This document shows, piece after piece, positions 38,020-47,234 of a stretch of DNA of 64,000 nt. Source of the stretch: Acholeplasmatales bacterium (lineage in GTDB: Bacteria; Bacillota_I; Bacilli_A; Acholeplasmatales; JAEDCM01). A program made the translations under genes and the position numbers. The stretch covers positions 1-64,000 of the forward strand of contig JAGCWW010000003.1 of assembly GCA_017961685.1 (NCBI GenBank), read 5' to 3'. The notes under the pieces were generated by a model that ran no database searches, was not told the DNA's origin, and saw nothing but the letters and a program-made list of their open reading frames with translations. The first letter of the stretch is position 1; the number at the start of each line of letters is the position of its first letter.

Positions 38020-38048
38020 ATTATAATACTATTGATTATTAAATGCAA
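38020..38048 (-). promoter_or_regulatory. Sigma-A promoter of the pyrimidine operon
   Basis: TTGCAT (38048-38043), a 17-base spacer and TATAAT (38025-38020), giving a leader of about 135 nt that contains the PyrR element and attenuator. Confidence 0.8.
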
Positions 38049-38102
38049 ATACTTTTTTCATTTTTTTAATAATTAATTATATATTTATATTAAATATAAG
38101 AA

Positions 38103-38126
38103 AAACGCCTAGCAATTTAGGCGTTT
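38103..38126 (-). terminator. Intrinsic terminator of the surface-protein operon
   Basis: AAACGCCTA pairs with TAGGCGTTT around a 6-base loop, followed by Ts on the minus strand just past the stop of the large lipoprotein gene. Confidence 0.88.
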
Positions 38127-38130
38127 AACT

Positions 38131-41100
38131 TTATTTTATTATTGTTACTACTGGTCTAATACCTGTATTAGTATAGTTAGTGTTAATATTTGAGAATGAG
38201 CCTGATGCATTAACAGTAGAAACCTTTGAAGCTGAACTATATGGACTTCTTAAAAGCCAAGTTGCATATTTATGACCGCTATAATCAGTTAGCACACCTT
38301 GACATTTTGCATAATCAGTAGCTAAGCATCTCATATTATTTGAGCCATAATATGCTTCTGCTTCTGTATATGATAATAGTGTTACTAGATCACTAGTATT
38401 AGCACATTCATATGTAGTTTGTGATGTAGTTGATTTGCTATTATCAACTGTCATAATTTCCATGATTTCTTTTTCCAAATCATTAAATGCAGTATTATAG
38501 AAATTATTATTTAACCATTTTCTAATATTTGATAACTTATAGTTATTAGAATATCCATCTTGACCATTATGAATAAATGATGTAGATTGACTAGTCTCAT
38601 AGAATTCTTGACTATCTAAAACTAAATTAGCAATTATCTTTATAGAATCATCAGTTTCACTAATAATATCCCATTCAATTTGTTCATATTTAAAGAAATA
38701 AATATGTTCTGGAGCCAAATCTGATCCTTCTGGGTAGAAATGAATTGGATAATAACTATTATCATATTGATTACTATTAGAGTAGTATGGTCCACTATTT
38801 TGACTATAGGTATTATTACGATAATCAAAGAAAATTACGCCTCTATATCTATCTCCATCAACATCTATATCTTTATACCACATTAATGGAGCATTATAAT
38901 AAACAGTTCTATATTGTGTAGCGCCATATTGGTCTTTATATTCTTCTGTTTTTGTAGCAGTAAAGCGATAATTACTATACAATGTCCAATCAGTTCTAGA
39001 TTCACAACCATCATATTTATCTGCGCTTGTTACATCAGGTAGTGTTCCTGATAAATGATATAATTGAGTATTTAATGCACTATCAGTTACTAGAGTTTGT
39101 GGGTACGTACCAAAATAGATTTTATCCCCAAATCTTTCGTAACCATTGCAAGCGCATTTGCCAAATACAGCTGTAATATATCTTATTGCTTCAATTTCTG
39201 GGTCTGCAAATAAATCATATGATGGGTTACTTGATATTAATTCACCATTTTCATACCATCCATCAAAGCCATATCCATCGTTTGGATGAGCTACTATAGT
39301 AGTTGGAGATTCAATTAATAAATAAACATAACCACCATTATCTATATATCCATAATTAGAATTATCTACTGATATTAAAGCAGGATAGCACTTTGAAAAT
39401 GCTTTATATCTTACATCATGTGCAGGCATTTTAAATGTGATTGATGAATTATAGAATACTTCTTCTGTATCCATATTCTTCCAATAATCAAAATAATTTC
39501 CATCTTTAAGTGATACTGTTAAAGTTATTTCACTATCACAATAAGCTTTTGTATAGTTTCCTTCAGTAAATAAATTAGTTCCACTAACAGTTAAACCTGT
39601 TTCACCTGTAAGTGTTACTTTGTAGCTATTAGGATCAAAATGTGGGATTATAATTAGATTTTCTGTAATAGGTGCACTAAAATCAAAACGTTCTCCATTA
39701 CATTCCCAGTAATTAAATGTATAACCAGTTTTTGTTTGTTGTGGAGTACCAGGATTATATGTTGTAGCTCCTACTTCAACATATACTTCATTTCTTACTT
39801 TAATCATATCTGGTTCATAGAATGTTACTCTACACTTCCATGAAGCAGCTACCTTTATATCATAAGCAAATTCAAATCTTTCGCCAATCTTTACAACTAT
39901 ACCTGTTAAATGCGCTTCAATTTCGATAACGTCTCCTCTAGTTACACGTGTAGTTTCAGTTGCTACTTCTCCATTTTTAAAGACATGATTAGTATTAACA
40001 TATCCATCTGCATAACCTATTTTTAAGGCACTATTCATATAATCAACTATATAAAGTGAATAATCTGTATCTACATCATATTTAGCATATTCTTGGTAAT
40101 ATAAGTATCCAGTAAATGATAAGCCTTCTAAAGTAGGTTCTTCGATATCGAAAATATCACCATATTTCATTTTAACTGAACTAGGAACACTACTAGTTCC
40201 ACCATTATTATCAATAGTTATAGTATATTCATTTTGAGTATAATATGCATAAATATTCTTATCTTCATGAGGCATTTTAAATGTAATACTATCTTCTGTT
40301 GAATAAACTTCTGTTGAATCTTCACTTTCAAGCCATCCAACAAATGTATATCCATCTACATCTAATTTTTCTCTTGTGTAATTTGTTAAATAATCTATGC
40401 CCCATGAATAAACTTCTTTTACTCCATCAGGTGAAACCTTATAATACTTTAATAAATAAGTATCAGGAGTAAATATGGCTTTAATTGTGGCATTTCCAGT
40501 TAGCCAATGACCTATAATTTCAGGGTGATTATCAAATTCTCTACTCCAGAAAGCATCTTCTAGGTCATATCCATCTTCACTAACCCATTTAACGAATCTA
40601 TATCCTGTATTTGATGTAGCTGTAAATGATACGTAGTGACCATATTCAAATTCACCAGTACCTTTAACTGCAGTATCTGGATCTTCATCAAGTGTTATTG
40701 TTACATAACCTTCCTCTTCTTCACAAAGAGCTTTTACAGTACACATTCTACCTGTTACATCAAGTGTTAGATAATAATTATCTACCATAGTTAAAGCGAA
40801 TGTATAAATACTTTCAGCTTTATCTTTTGTAAGAGTTCCTACATTACCATAATATGAATCAACAAGGTTATTTAATGTGTAATCTTCTAGAATATAAAGC
40901 TTAAATGAAGCTACACTATTATAGTTATAAATAGCAGCAAAGGCTCCATTTGTTTTATCGTTTGTAACTATTTCTTTAGCCTCATTAACTAAGACTATTT
41001 TCTTGCCAACGACTACGCTTGTACTATAACTTAAATTTAAAGTATATTCATTTATTTCATAAAATACTTCTACTTTTACATCCTCTAACATAGTTACAAA

Positions 41101-41910
41101 GAAATATGAATAATACTCATATTCTCCGTTAACTAGGCAATGATCAAAGTGATATCCTTCAACAGATTTAACATATATTGATACGTCTTCATCATATTCA
41201 TATGTTAAAGTTACTTTGCCAGTATATTCATTATATTCATCTATTTCATATTCACCTTTGTTTTTTATGTTATCAGTGATTGTTAGAGTAAATGTTTGAA
41301 TAACGAATTTTGCTTGTATTTCAATATCTTTTGCAGGCATTTTAATTGTTGTTTCTTCTTTATCATTTAGATAAACTCCATCAATATACCAGCCTTCAAG
41401 CTTATAGCCTGTAATTGGCATAGCCTTTAAAGTGATTGTACTACCACATTCATAGGCTCCATCAGCTACTTCGATATCACCATAAGTATCATCTTCAATA
41501 GTTGAAGTTAGATTAAATGTTTCTGCGCTAAATTTGGCATTTAAATTGATATCTTTAGTTATATTAGTTATATTGTATGTTGTTTCATTTGTTAGTAGAT
41601 TTTCTCCATCATATAAACCTTCATAAACATAACCTTCATTTGTTGAGATTGTAATTGTTGTATTACTATTTAAACTAAACTTACCAACTCCTGTTATTGT
41701 TGCGGCTTCTTCTTTATTCATAGATACCTTTACTTCAAACTTTTTCTCTGTTGTAGTTGGTTTAGTTGTTGTTTTAACTGTTGTTACAGTTGTTTTTTCT
41801 TTTGTAGTTACGTTTGTTGTTTTTTTATTAGTTGTAATACTTTTTTTACTACAACCTACAATTAGTAGTATAAAAGGTATTATGTATAATAATTTATTAA
41901 ATTTCCTCAT
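38131..41910 (-). CDS. Large surface lipoprotein with InlB-like repeats and DUF6273-like C-terminus
   Basis: 1259 residues. The signal peptide ends in the lipobox LIVGC. A Thr/Lys-rich spacer of about 35 residues follows. Seven or eight divergent repeats of about 70 residues come next, each with a GY-x-F/L-x-x-W core (GYKLEGWYIDG, GYRFVKWVSED, GYTFVGWLESE, GYGFDGWYENG) and often a FKMP or IKMP strand, the pattern of InlB B-repeat or Flg_new modules. The last 300 residues resemble DUF6273 (SNIRKWLNNNFYNTAF, ATWLLRSPYS, GIRPVVTI). It is probably an adhesin or exopolymer-binding protein. Last gene of the FecR operon, 10 bases after its neighbour. Confidence 0.82.
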   Translation of the reverse strand: MRKFNKLLYIIPFILLIVGCSKKSITTNKKTTNVTTKEKTTVTTVKTTTKPTTTEKKFEVKVSMNKEEAATITGVGKFSLNSNTTITISTNEGYVYEGLYDGENLLTNETTYNITNITKDINLNAKFSAETFNLTSTIEDDTYGDIEVADGAYECGSTITLKAMPITGYKLEGWYIDGVYLNDKEETTIKMPAKDIEIQAKFVIQTFTLTITDNIKNKGEYEIDEYNEYTGKVTLTYEYDEDVSIYVKSVEGYHFDHCLVNGEYEYYSYFFVTMLEDVKVEVFYEINEYTLNLSYSTSVVVGKKIVLVNEAKEIVTNDKTNGAFAAIYNYNSVASFKLYILEDYTLNNLVDSYYGNVGTLTKDKAESIYTFALTMVDNYYLTLDVTGRMCTVKALCEEEEGYVTITLDEDPDTAVKGTGEFEYGHYVSFTATSNTGYRFVKWVSEDGYDLEDAFWSREFDNHPEIIGHWLTGNATIKAIFTPDTYLLKYYKVSPDGVKEVYSWGIDYLTNYTREKLDVDGYTFVGWLESEDSTEVYSTEDSITFKMPHEDKNIYAYYTQNEYTITIDNNGGTSSVPSSVKMKYGDIFDIEEPTLEGLSFTGYLYYQEYAKYDVDTDYSLYIVDYMNSALKIGYADGYVNTNHVFKNGEVATETTRVTRGDVIEIEAHLTGIVVKIGERFEFAYDIKVAASWKCRVTFYEPDMIKVRNEVYVEVGATTYNPGTPQQTKTGYTFNYWECNGERFDFSAPITENLIIIPHFDPNSYKVTLTGETGLTVSGTNLFTEGNYTKAYCDSEITLTVSLKDGNYFDYWKNMDTEEVFYNSSITFKMPAHDVRYKAFSKCYPALISVDNSNYGYIDNGGYVYLLIESPTTIVAHPNDGYGFDGWYENGELISSNPSYDLFADPEIEAIRYITAVFGKCACNGYERFGDKIYFGTYPQTLVTDSALNTQLYHLSGTLPDVTSADKYDGCESRTDWTLYSNYRFTATKTEEYKDQYGATQYRTVYYNAPLMWYKDIDVDGDRYRGVIFFDYRNNTYSQNSGPYYSNSNQYDNSYYPIHFYPEGSDLAPEHIYFFKYEQIEWDIISETDDSIKIIANLVLDSQEFYETSQSTSFIHNGQDGYSNNYKLSNIRKWLNNNFYNTAFNDLEKEIMEIMTVDNSKSTTSQTTYECANTSDLVTLLSYTEAEAYYGSNNMRCLATDYAKCQGVLTDYSGHKYATWLLRSPYSSASKVSTVNASGSFSNINTNYTNTGIRPVVTIIK

Positions 41911-41920
41911 AAAAAACCTC

Positions 41921-44323
41921 CTATACTGGTCTTACATCCCTATCCTTAATTACTGTCTTATTTGAGCCCTTAATTGTTATATCATACTTTGATTTTGCAT
42001 CTGATTTAACTTTATCAAAGATATCATCAGTTAAATATTCAGGATCTCCATCTACATCATATAATGTAACACTACCATCCATACTATATTTACTGAAACT
42101 AGCATAAATTGTTGCTTCTAGAAGCATATAGTCATAATATTTATTGATTGTATAATTATTAAATGTCATACCATCCATTAATGATTTGCTTACTTTATAA
42201 TAATCTTCACCATAGCTTAAGATTATATCTTCATTTGTATCGAAGCAATCAGACATTGAATGAATTGTAGTTGTATCATCAGAATCATTAGTTAATATTG
42301 CAAATTGATTATTAGCTGTATTAGGATTAATTGAAATTGAGCTTGCTGAAGATCTTCTAACAGTATAATATACTTGATTATATTTTGTAACTGCTACTAC
42401 TTCGCTTAAATAATATGTACCTTGATATAAATCTTCAAATGGGATAACTCTACTATTTGAACCAATTGCTAGTTTTGAATAATATCCATTTTCTTCGGCG
42501 TCCATATTAACAAATCCACTTCCACTACAATAAATGTATGAGAAATATTGTACACCATCAGAAATAGTTGTGAAGCTTGAATCGAAATATGCATTCATTG
42601 TTCCATCTTCATTAAATGTAAAAATTGAATTACCATAATCTGTAATTGTTGTTCCTGAATCAACATCTGTTCTATTAAAATCAATTTCGACTTCACGATA
42701 TCCTTTAGTTTTATCAGTCCCATCATATTCAGGTGCTTCAATAGCAATTTCTACAAAGTCTACACTATTAAAGTCAAAATATAATTCGCCATAATCATTA
42801 TAAATTTCTACATCTATATATTCAGATATTTGATCATAGTCATCTCTTTCAATTTTTTGAACCTTAATTTCATCATTAATTGTTGTTGCAAAATATTGTT
42901 CACAGAATAAATTAACTATTGCAGTTCCATCTACATAATTAGCAAGAACGATGATATTATCAAAATCTAATTCATTTTTAAATGAGAATTCATAGCTATC
43001 ATCAAATGTAACATCATAGAATTCTGGTAGGTTATATGTAACAGTTACATTAAATGTAGCTCCTGATGTATAAATATATGGGAATACAACATCCTTATTA
43101 GCATAATCAATAACTAATGTTTTATCATCATTCTCACCATCAGTAGCTCTTAATGCGATGTAATATTTATATTTAGAAACTCCACCAAGTTCTCCTAATT
43201 CTTGAGCAAAATCTTTTGAGAATATTTCATCATATTTATCAGCACTAAAATGCATTGTTGCTGAACCATAATTTGATTTTTGAGTTCCTAAAATTTCCAT
43301 ATTAAGCTTCTTAGTTGAAATAGTTAGCTTAAATGGATCTGATCTATAAGCATCTCCTGCTAGAGCTTTAACATAAATATCGCCTAGATCAAATGGAGTT
43401 GTTTCATCAAATTCTAGGTTGTATTCTCCATCAAGAGTTAATGAATAATAGAATTTAATTCCTTCATATTCCTTATCAGTAACAATTAAGTTTGCTGGGT
43501 CAATTCCATATTCAACGTTTTCTGGTTTGTTTGTGAATTTGATTACACCATTTAATTTGTTATTATCTCTTTCAAAATTATTAACAGCATCAACCATACT
43601 ATCGATTTCTTCACTTGTTAATTCTTGTTTAACAACATTAAACTTAGTTTCCAAGTCTTCATCTGTTACAGTTTTAATTGTATCTTTCTTATCAATTAAT
43701 TCTGATACTTTATCGATTGATGTGTTGTTATTAGTTGTATAAGTTAATTTGTTTAAAGTATCATTAAATGTTGCTTGATTTAACTCGTTATCCTTTAAGA
43801 AATAAACCATTGTCTTACCATCAAGTAGTGATAATGTAGATTTTATAGTATTTTGTGCTTCATCTATTTCTACATCAAAACCTATTTTAGTACCACGAAT
43901 TGCCATTACTGAGTTACTTGATGCAATTTCAAAGGTTTCAGAATCTTTTAATTTTTCCTTAACTTCAACAACGACGCCACCTTTATCAACTAAAATCTTT
44001 GTTTTTGTATTATTTGATTTACCTGTAGCAACTAGTGTTAAAGTAGTATTTTCTTTAGCCATAATGAACTTGTCATTATCAAGCTTTAAAATAGCACTTG
44101 ATGAAGCATTTACTTCAACCTTATCACCGTTTTTCAAACTCATTCCTTCAACTACTTCTTTATTTTCATCTTTTCTAATGACATTAACATTGTTTGTCAC
44201 TTTGTATAGATTAATTTTACGGTAGCTTTTAGATTTAGGAATGCATAGGCAAATAATTAAGACAATAGCCGCAATTAAAACTGCTCCCCCTATTGAAGAA
44301 AATAATATAATTTTCTTTTTCAT
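41921..44323 (-). CDS. Membrane-anchored FecR-domain surface protein, paralogue 1
   Basis: 800 residues. An N-terminal signal anchor (SSIGGAVLIAAIVLIICLC) is followed by a FecR-like domain at about 35-165 (VEVNASSSAILKLD, ILVDKGGVVVEVKEK, SSNSVMAIRGTKIGFDV). The rest is a long beta-rich extracellular region with a module of about 90 residues (YYSLTLDGEYNLEF, YRSDPFKLTIS) shared with the gene upstream. There is no LPXTG motif. The ATG at 44323 follows GGAGG; a longer reading to 44368 runs through a leader hairpin and is rejected. Function unknown; secreted FecR domains in Gram-positives are uncharacterised to my knowledge. Confidence 0.72.
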   Translation of the reverse strand: MKKKIILFSSIGGAVLIAAIVLIICLCIPKSKSYRKINLYKVTNNVNVIRKDENKEVVEGMSLKNGDKVEVNASSSAILKLDNDKFIMAKENTTLTLVATGKSNNTKTKILVDKGGVVVEVKEKLKDSETFEIASSNSVMAIRGTKIGFDVEIDEAQNTIKSTLSLLDGKTMVYFLKDNELNQATFNDTLNKLTYTTNNNTSIDKVSELIDKKDTIKTVTDEDLETKFNVVKQELTSEEIDSMVDAVNNFERDNNKLNGVIKFTNKPENVEYGIDPANLIVTDKEYEGIKFYYSLTLDGEYNLEFDETTPFDLGDIYVKALAGDAYRSDPFKLTISTKKLNMEILGTQKSNYGSATMHFSADKYDEIFSKDFAQELGELGGVSKYKYYIALRATDGENDDKTLVIDYANKDVVFPYIYTSGATFNVTVTYNLPEFYDVTFDDSYEFSFKNELDFDNIIVLANYVDGTAIVNLFCEQYFATTINDEIKVQKIERDDYDQISEYIDVEIYNDYGELYFDFNSVDFVEIAIEAPEYDGTDKTKGYREVEIDFNRTDVDSGTTITDYGNSIFTFNEDGTMNAYFDSSFTTISDGVQYFSYIYCSGSGFVNMDAEENGYYSKLAIGSNSRVIPFEDLYQGTYYLSEVVAVTKYNQVYYTVRRSSASSISINPNTANNQFAILTNDSDDTTTIHSMSDCFDTNEDIILSYGEDYYKVSKSLMDGMTFNNYTINKYYDYMLLEATIYASFSKYSMDGSVTLYDVDGDPEYLTDDIFDKVKSDAKSKYDITIKGSNKTVIKDRDVRPV

Positions 44324-44348
44324 AGAATCCCTCCTAATATAAAATAAA

Positions 44349-44369
44349 GGTGCTATAGTGCTTAGCACC
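44349..44369 (-). promoter_or_regulatory. Terminator-like hairpin in the leader of FecR paralogue 1
   Basis: GGTGCTA pairs with TAGCACC around a 7-base loop, followed by TTTATTTTAT on the minus strand and then the GGAGG ribosome site. It lies inside the transcript made from the promoter at 44425-44453, so it may be an attenuator. Confidence 0.55.
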
Positions 44370-44424
44370 TTAAATAATTTATAAATTATATTTAAGTCTA
44401 ATAAGACTACTTTAAACCCCTTAT

Positions 44425-44453
44425 ATTATATTCTTAATATAAAGTAAAGTCAA
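44425..44453 (-). promoter_or_regulatory. Sigma-A promoter of FecR paralogue 1 / lipoprotein operon
   Basis: TTGACT (44453-44448), a 17-base spacer and TATAAT (44430-44425), giving a leader of about 95 nt. Confidence 0.85.
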
Positions 44454-44468
44454 CTAAAAGTTAAAAAA

Positions 44469-44492
44469 GAGCCTAAGCGTATGCTTAAGCTC
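44469..44492 (-). terminator. Intrinsic terminator after FecR paralogue 2
   Basis: GAGC-TTAAGC pairs with GCTTA-GCTC with one mismatch around ATAC, followed by six Ts on the minus strand. Confidence 0.8.
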
Positions 44493-44509
44493 ATATTTTT
44501 TTATGTGTT

Positions 44510-47101
44510 TTATGCCTCTACAAAGTCAACACAATCAACCATGTGCATATTAGTTCCCTCAATAGTTATTCCGCTATTAGCTAATAATTGGCTAACTTGT
44601 TCCCAAACTGTATCATTAAATGCACCATCAATGTCTAAACTAGAAATCTTTATATATCCGTATGCCATACCAGATACTTTTACTAGATTTTGATCATAAT
44701 CAGTTAATGTTTTTTCAAATACATTTTCACTTATGAAATCATCATCAGTTACAAATATATTCATATGATTCCAGTGGCCATCTAATATTTCAATTTCATA
44801 GCCATTGCCTCTTTCGAAGTATTCATATGATCTTACTATTTTATTGCTACCATCAGTCACTAACGCTCCATATTCAGGAGTATGTTTATTAATTCCTTCA
44901 GTAGGACTTTCTACTACTGTTGAAACATAAATCATTCCATCTATTTCTTTCATAATACCGATTAGACCAATATTACAATCACAATCATTACAGCTTGAAT
45001 CATATATATCTTCTATTACAGCATATTTTTTTGCTCCTGTAGAGATTTTAGTGTGATTAATACGTTCTATGCCTCTATCATATTTTGTAACAACAATATG
45101 ACTATATTCATCATTTCCATCAAAATTTAGATCATAATATACATTCATTCTTCTATCGCCATGATATGTACATATTGCTTCTTCAGGATTTCCTGAGCTT
45201 ATAGTTACACCAGAAGTATCAGAGAAATTTGTAGTATCTACATGGATATATTGAGTCGCATAATTTGTATTAGCCATATAAAATTGAACGTCATATTCAG
45301 TTTCTGCTACATTAACAGAATATAATCCACCATAATGGTTATTTGCTTCAAGTTCAACAGGTTCATTATCTCCTACCTTTATTCTTGCCATAATATCATC
45401 ATGATTTGGGCTAAATGAATCAATAGTTACATAGAATGTTGAATTATTATTATCGCCTTTAACAACAAATGATTCGTTGTATTTAAAATTATAGCTATGT
45501 GTATATAGTTCATAATCTTCTTCAGGTACTATAAATTCTTCAGGTAAATGATATTCAATATAATATCGTAATGTTCCGGTACTTCCATCGCTAGAACATA
45601 TCTCTGTTTTATTTCCATAATCAATTACAATTGAATAATCATCTTCTGGATCTTCAGGATCATCATAATGTACAATAATGTAATACTTATAGTCTGATGG
45701 CCAATATCCATCAGCTGGAATATCTGCTGGAGTACTAGCATAATCTGAATTGAAGAATTCATCTAAATCACTAACTGATATAGTCATAAAAGCACAATAT
45801 ACTTCAAATTCATCAGTAAAATCAAGTTTTAACTCAATTTCTCTTTTTACAACTTCAAATTCATAAACATCTGATTTATAATTTTCAGTTTCTAATACTT
45901 TACAGTACCATGTACCAAGTCCAAGTGGATTCATTGTATCATATTCTGTAAATGTACCATTTCTTTGAGTACTATAAACAAATTTAATATCCTCAGTTAC
46001 TTTTTTATCTGTTGTAATTATAGTTTTTGGATCAATCATAAATCCGGCATCTGATGAGAAACTTAACTTTAAATCAAGTGCACCATCTTGTAATACACTA
46101 AACTTGAGTGGATCTGATCTATAAGCTTTATTATCTTTTGAAATAAGCTTAATATACCATTCGCCTATATCTAGTGTTCCAATTTCACTTAATTCCTTAT
46201 ATTCTCCATCAACAGTTTTACTATAAAGATATGATATATTACCTAAATCATTATAATCTTCTTCAATTTCTATTAATGTAGAAGGATCTTCATTATATTT
46301 AGGTTGTGATTTAAAACTAAACTTTATAACACCATTAACTTTTTCAGATTGTTCTATTCTTTCAAATTCATTAATGATATCTACGATTTCATCAATTTCT
46401 TCACTAGTTAATTCTTCTTTTATTACATTAAATATTGTTTCAAGATCACTATCGGCAATATCTACTTTTTCACTATTATCAATAAATTCATTGATATCTT
46501 CTACTGCTTCAGATAAATCAGTAGTATAGCTAAATGAATAATTTTCAGGCAATAATGTTTTATTTAATTTTTCATTTTTAAATAAATAAACTTCAGTATT
46601 ACCATCTAAAACAGCTAGGCTTGTAGTTATCTTATTATCAACAACACTAACATTAAAGCTAATTTGTGTACCACGAATAGCCATAATGGAGTTAGTTGAT
46701 GCAATTTCAAAAGATTCAGTGTTTTTTAACTTTTCTTTTAATTCAACTACAATACCACCTTTTTCAACGATGATTCTTGTTTTTGTGTTACTCTTTTTCC
46801 CTGTTGCAATAAGTTTTAATGTTGTATTCTCCTTAGCCATTATAAACTTATCACTATCAAGCTTTAAAATTGTTGATGAAGCTTCTTTTACTTCAACTAT
46901 ATCATCATTTTTAAGCTTCATTTTATCTTGAGCAATTAAAGTTGCTTCTTTTCTTTTAACATTAACTGTACCAGTAACGCTATAAACATTAATTGATCTA
47001 TATGCTTTACCTTTTGGTAGGCATAAGCAAATAATTAATACAATAGCCGCAATTAAAACTGCTCCCCCAATTGAAGAAAATAATAAAATTTTCTTTTTCA
47101 T
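44510..47101 (-). CDS. Membrane-anchored FecR-domain surface protein, paralogue 2
   Basis: 863 residues with the same plan as the gene downstream: signal anchor (SSIGGAVLIAAIVLIICLC), FecR-like domain (VEVKEASSTILKLDSDKF, IIVEKGGIVVELKEK, STNSIMAIRGTQISFNV), then beta-rich modules. The module with TVDGEYKEL and YRSDPLKFSV occurs twice here (about 265-335 and 340-420), against once in paralogue 1. The C-terminal 400 residues are acidic and unrecognised. The first 60 bases of the two genes are almost identical in DNA. It has its own promoter and terminator. Confidence 0.72.
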   Translation of the reverse strand: MKKKILLFSSIGGAVLIAAIVLIICLCLPKGKAYRSINVYSVTGTVNVKRKEATLIAQDKMKLKNDDIVEVKEASSTILKLDSDKFIMAKENTTLKLIATGKKSNTKTRIIVEKGGIVVELKEKLKNTESFEIASTNSIMAIRGTQISFNVSVVDNKITTSLAVLDGNTEVYLFKNEKLNKTLLPENYSFSYTTDLSEAVEDINEFIDNSEKVDIADSDLETIFNVIKEELTSEEIDEIVDIINEFERIEQSEKVNGVIKFSFKSQPKYNEDPSTLIEIEEDYNDLGNISYLYSKTVDGEYKELSEIGTLDIGEWYIKLISKDNKAYRSDPLKFSVLQDGALDLKLSFSSDAGFMIDPKTIITTDKKVTEDIKFVYSTQRNGTFTEYDTMNPLGLGTWYCKVLETENYKSDVYEFEVVKREIELKLDFTDEFEVYCAFMTISVSDLDEFFNSDYASTPADIPADGYWPSDYKYYIIVHYDDPEDPEDDYSIVIDYGNKTEICSSDGSTGTLRYYIEYHLPEEFIVPEEDYELYTHSYNFKYNESFVVKGDNNNSTFYVTIDSFSPNHDDIMARIKVGDNEPVELEANNHYGGLYSVNVAETEYDVQFYMANTNYATQYIHVDTTNFSDTSGVTISSGNPEEAICTYHGDRRMNVYYDLNFDGNDEYSHIVVTKYDRGIERINHTKISTGAKKYAVIEDIYDSSCNDCDCNIGLIGIMKEIDGMIYVSTVVESPTEGINKHTPEYGALVTDGSNKIVRSYEYFERGNGYEIEILDGHWNHMNIFVTDDDFISENVFEKTLTDYDQNLVKVSGMAYGYIKISSLDIDGAFNDTVWEQVSQLLANSGITIEGTNMHMVDCVDFVEA

Positions 47102-47116
47102 ATAATCCCTCCCAGT

Positions 47117-47132
47117 AAGTGTATATACACTT
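47117..47132. repeat. Perfect 16-bp palindrome in the leader of FecR paralogue 2
   Basis: AAGTGTATATACACTT is its own reverse complement. It lies between the promoter and the GGGAGGG ribosome site (47113-47107), four bases from the latter. It may be a protein-binding site or an mRNA hairpin. Confidence 0.55.
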
Positions 47133-47159
47133 TAATATAGATTATTTTTAACCTCTTAT

Positions 47160-47189
47160 ATTATACTTTTTATAATATACGTTTGTCAA
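47160..47189 (-). promoter_or_regulatory. Sigma-A promoter of FecR paralogue 2
   Basis: TTGACA (47189-47184), an 18-base spacer and TATAAT (47165-47160) on the minus strand. Confidence 0.82.
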
Positions 47190-47215
47190 ATATATATTTT
47201 TTTAAACAATAAAAA

Positions 47216-47234
47216 AACGGCTAAATAAGCCGTT
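47216..47234 (-). terminator. Intrinsic terminator ending the long apt-to-ltaS gene train
   Basis: AACGGCT pairs with AGCCGTT around a 5-base loop, followed by seven Ts on the minus strand. It overlaps the stop of the LtaS-like gene. Confidence 0.85.

Noticed and set aside
44324-44368. Longer start for FecR paralogue 1
   Set aside because: It would translate through the leader hairpin at 44349-44369; the ATG at 44323 has a GGAGG site and gives the signal anchor shared with its paralogue.
44380-44410. Hairpin with AGTCTTATTAGACT as a second PyrR site
   Set aside because: The loop lacks the invariant GAGG part of PyrR-binding elements; only the general position is similar.
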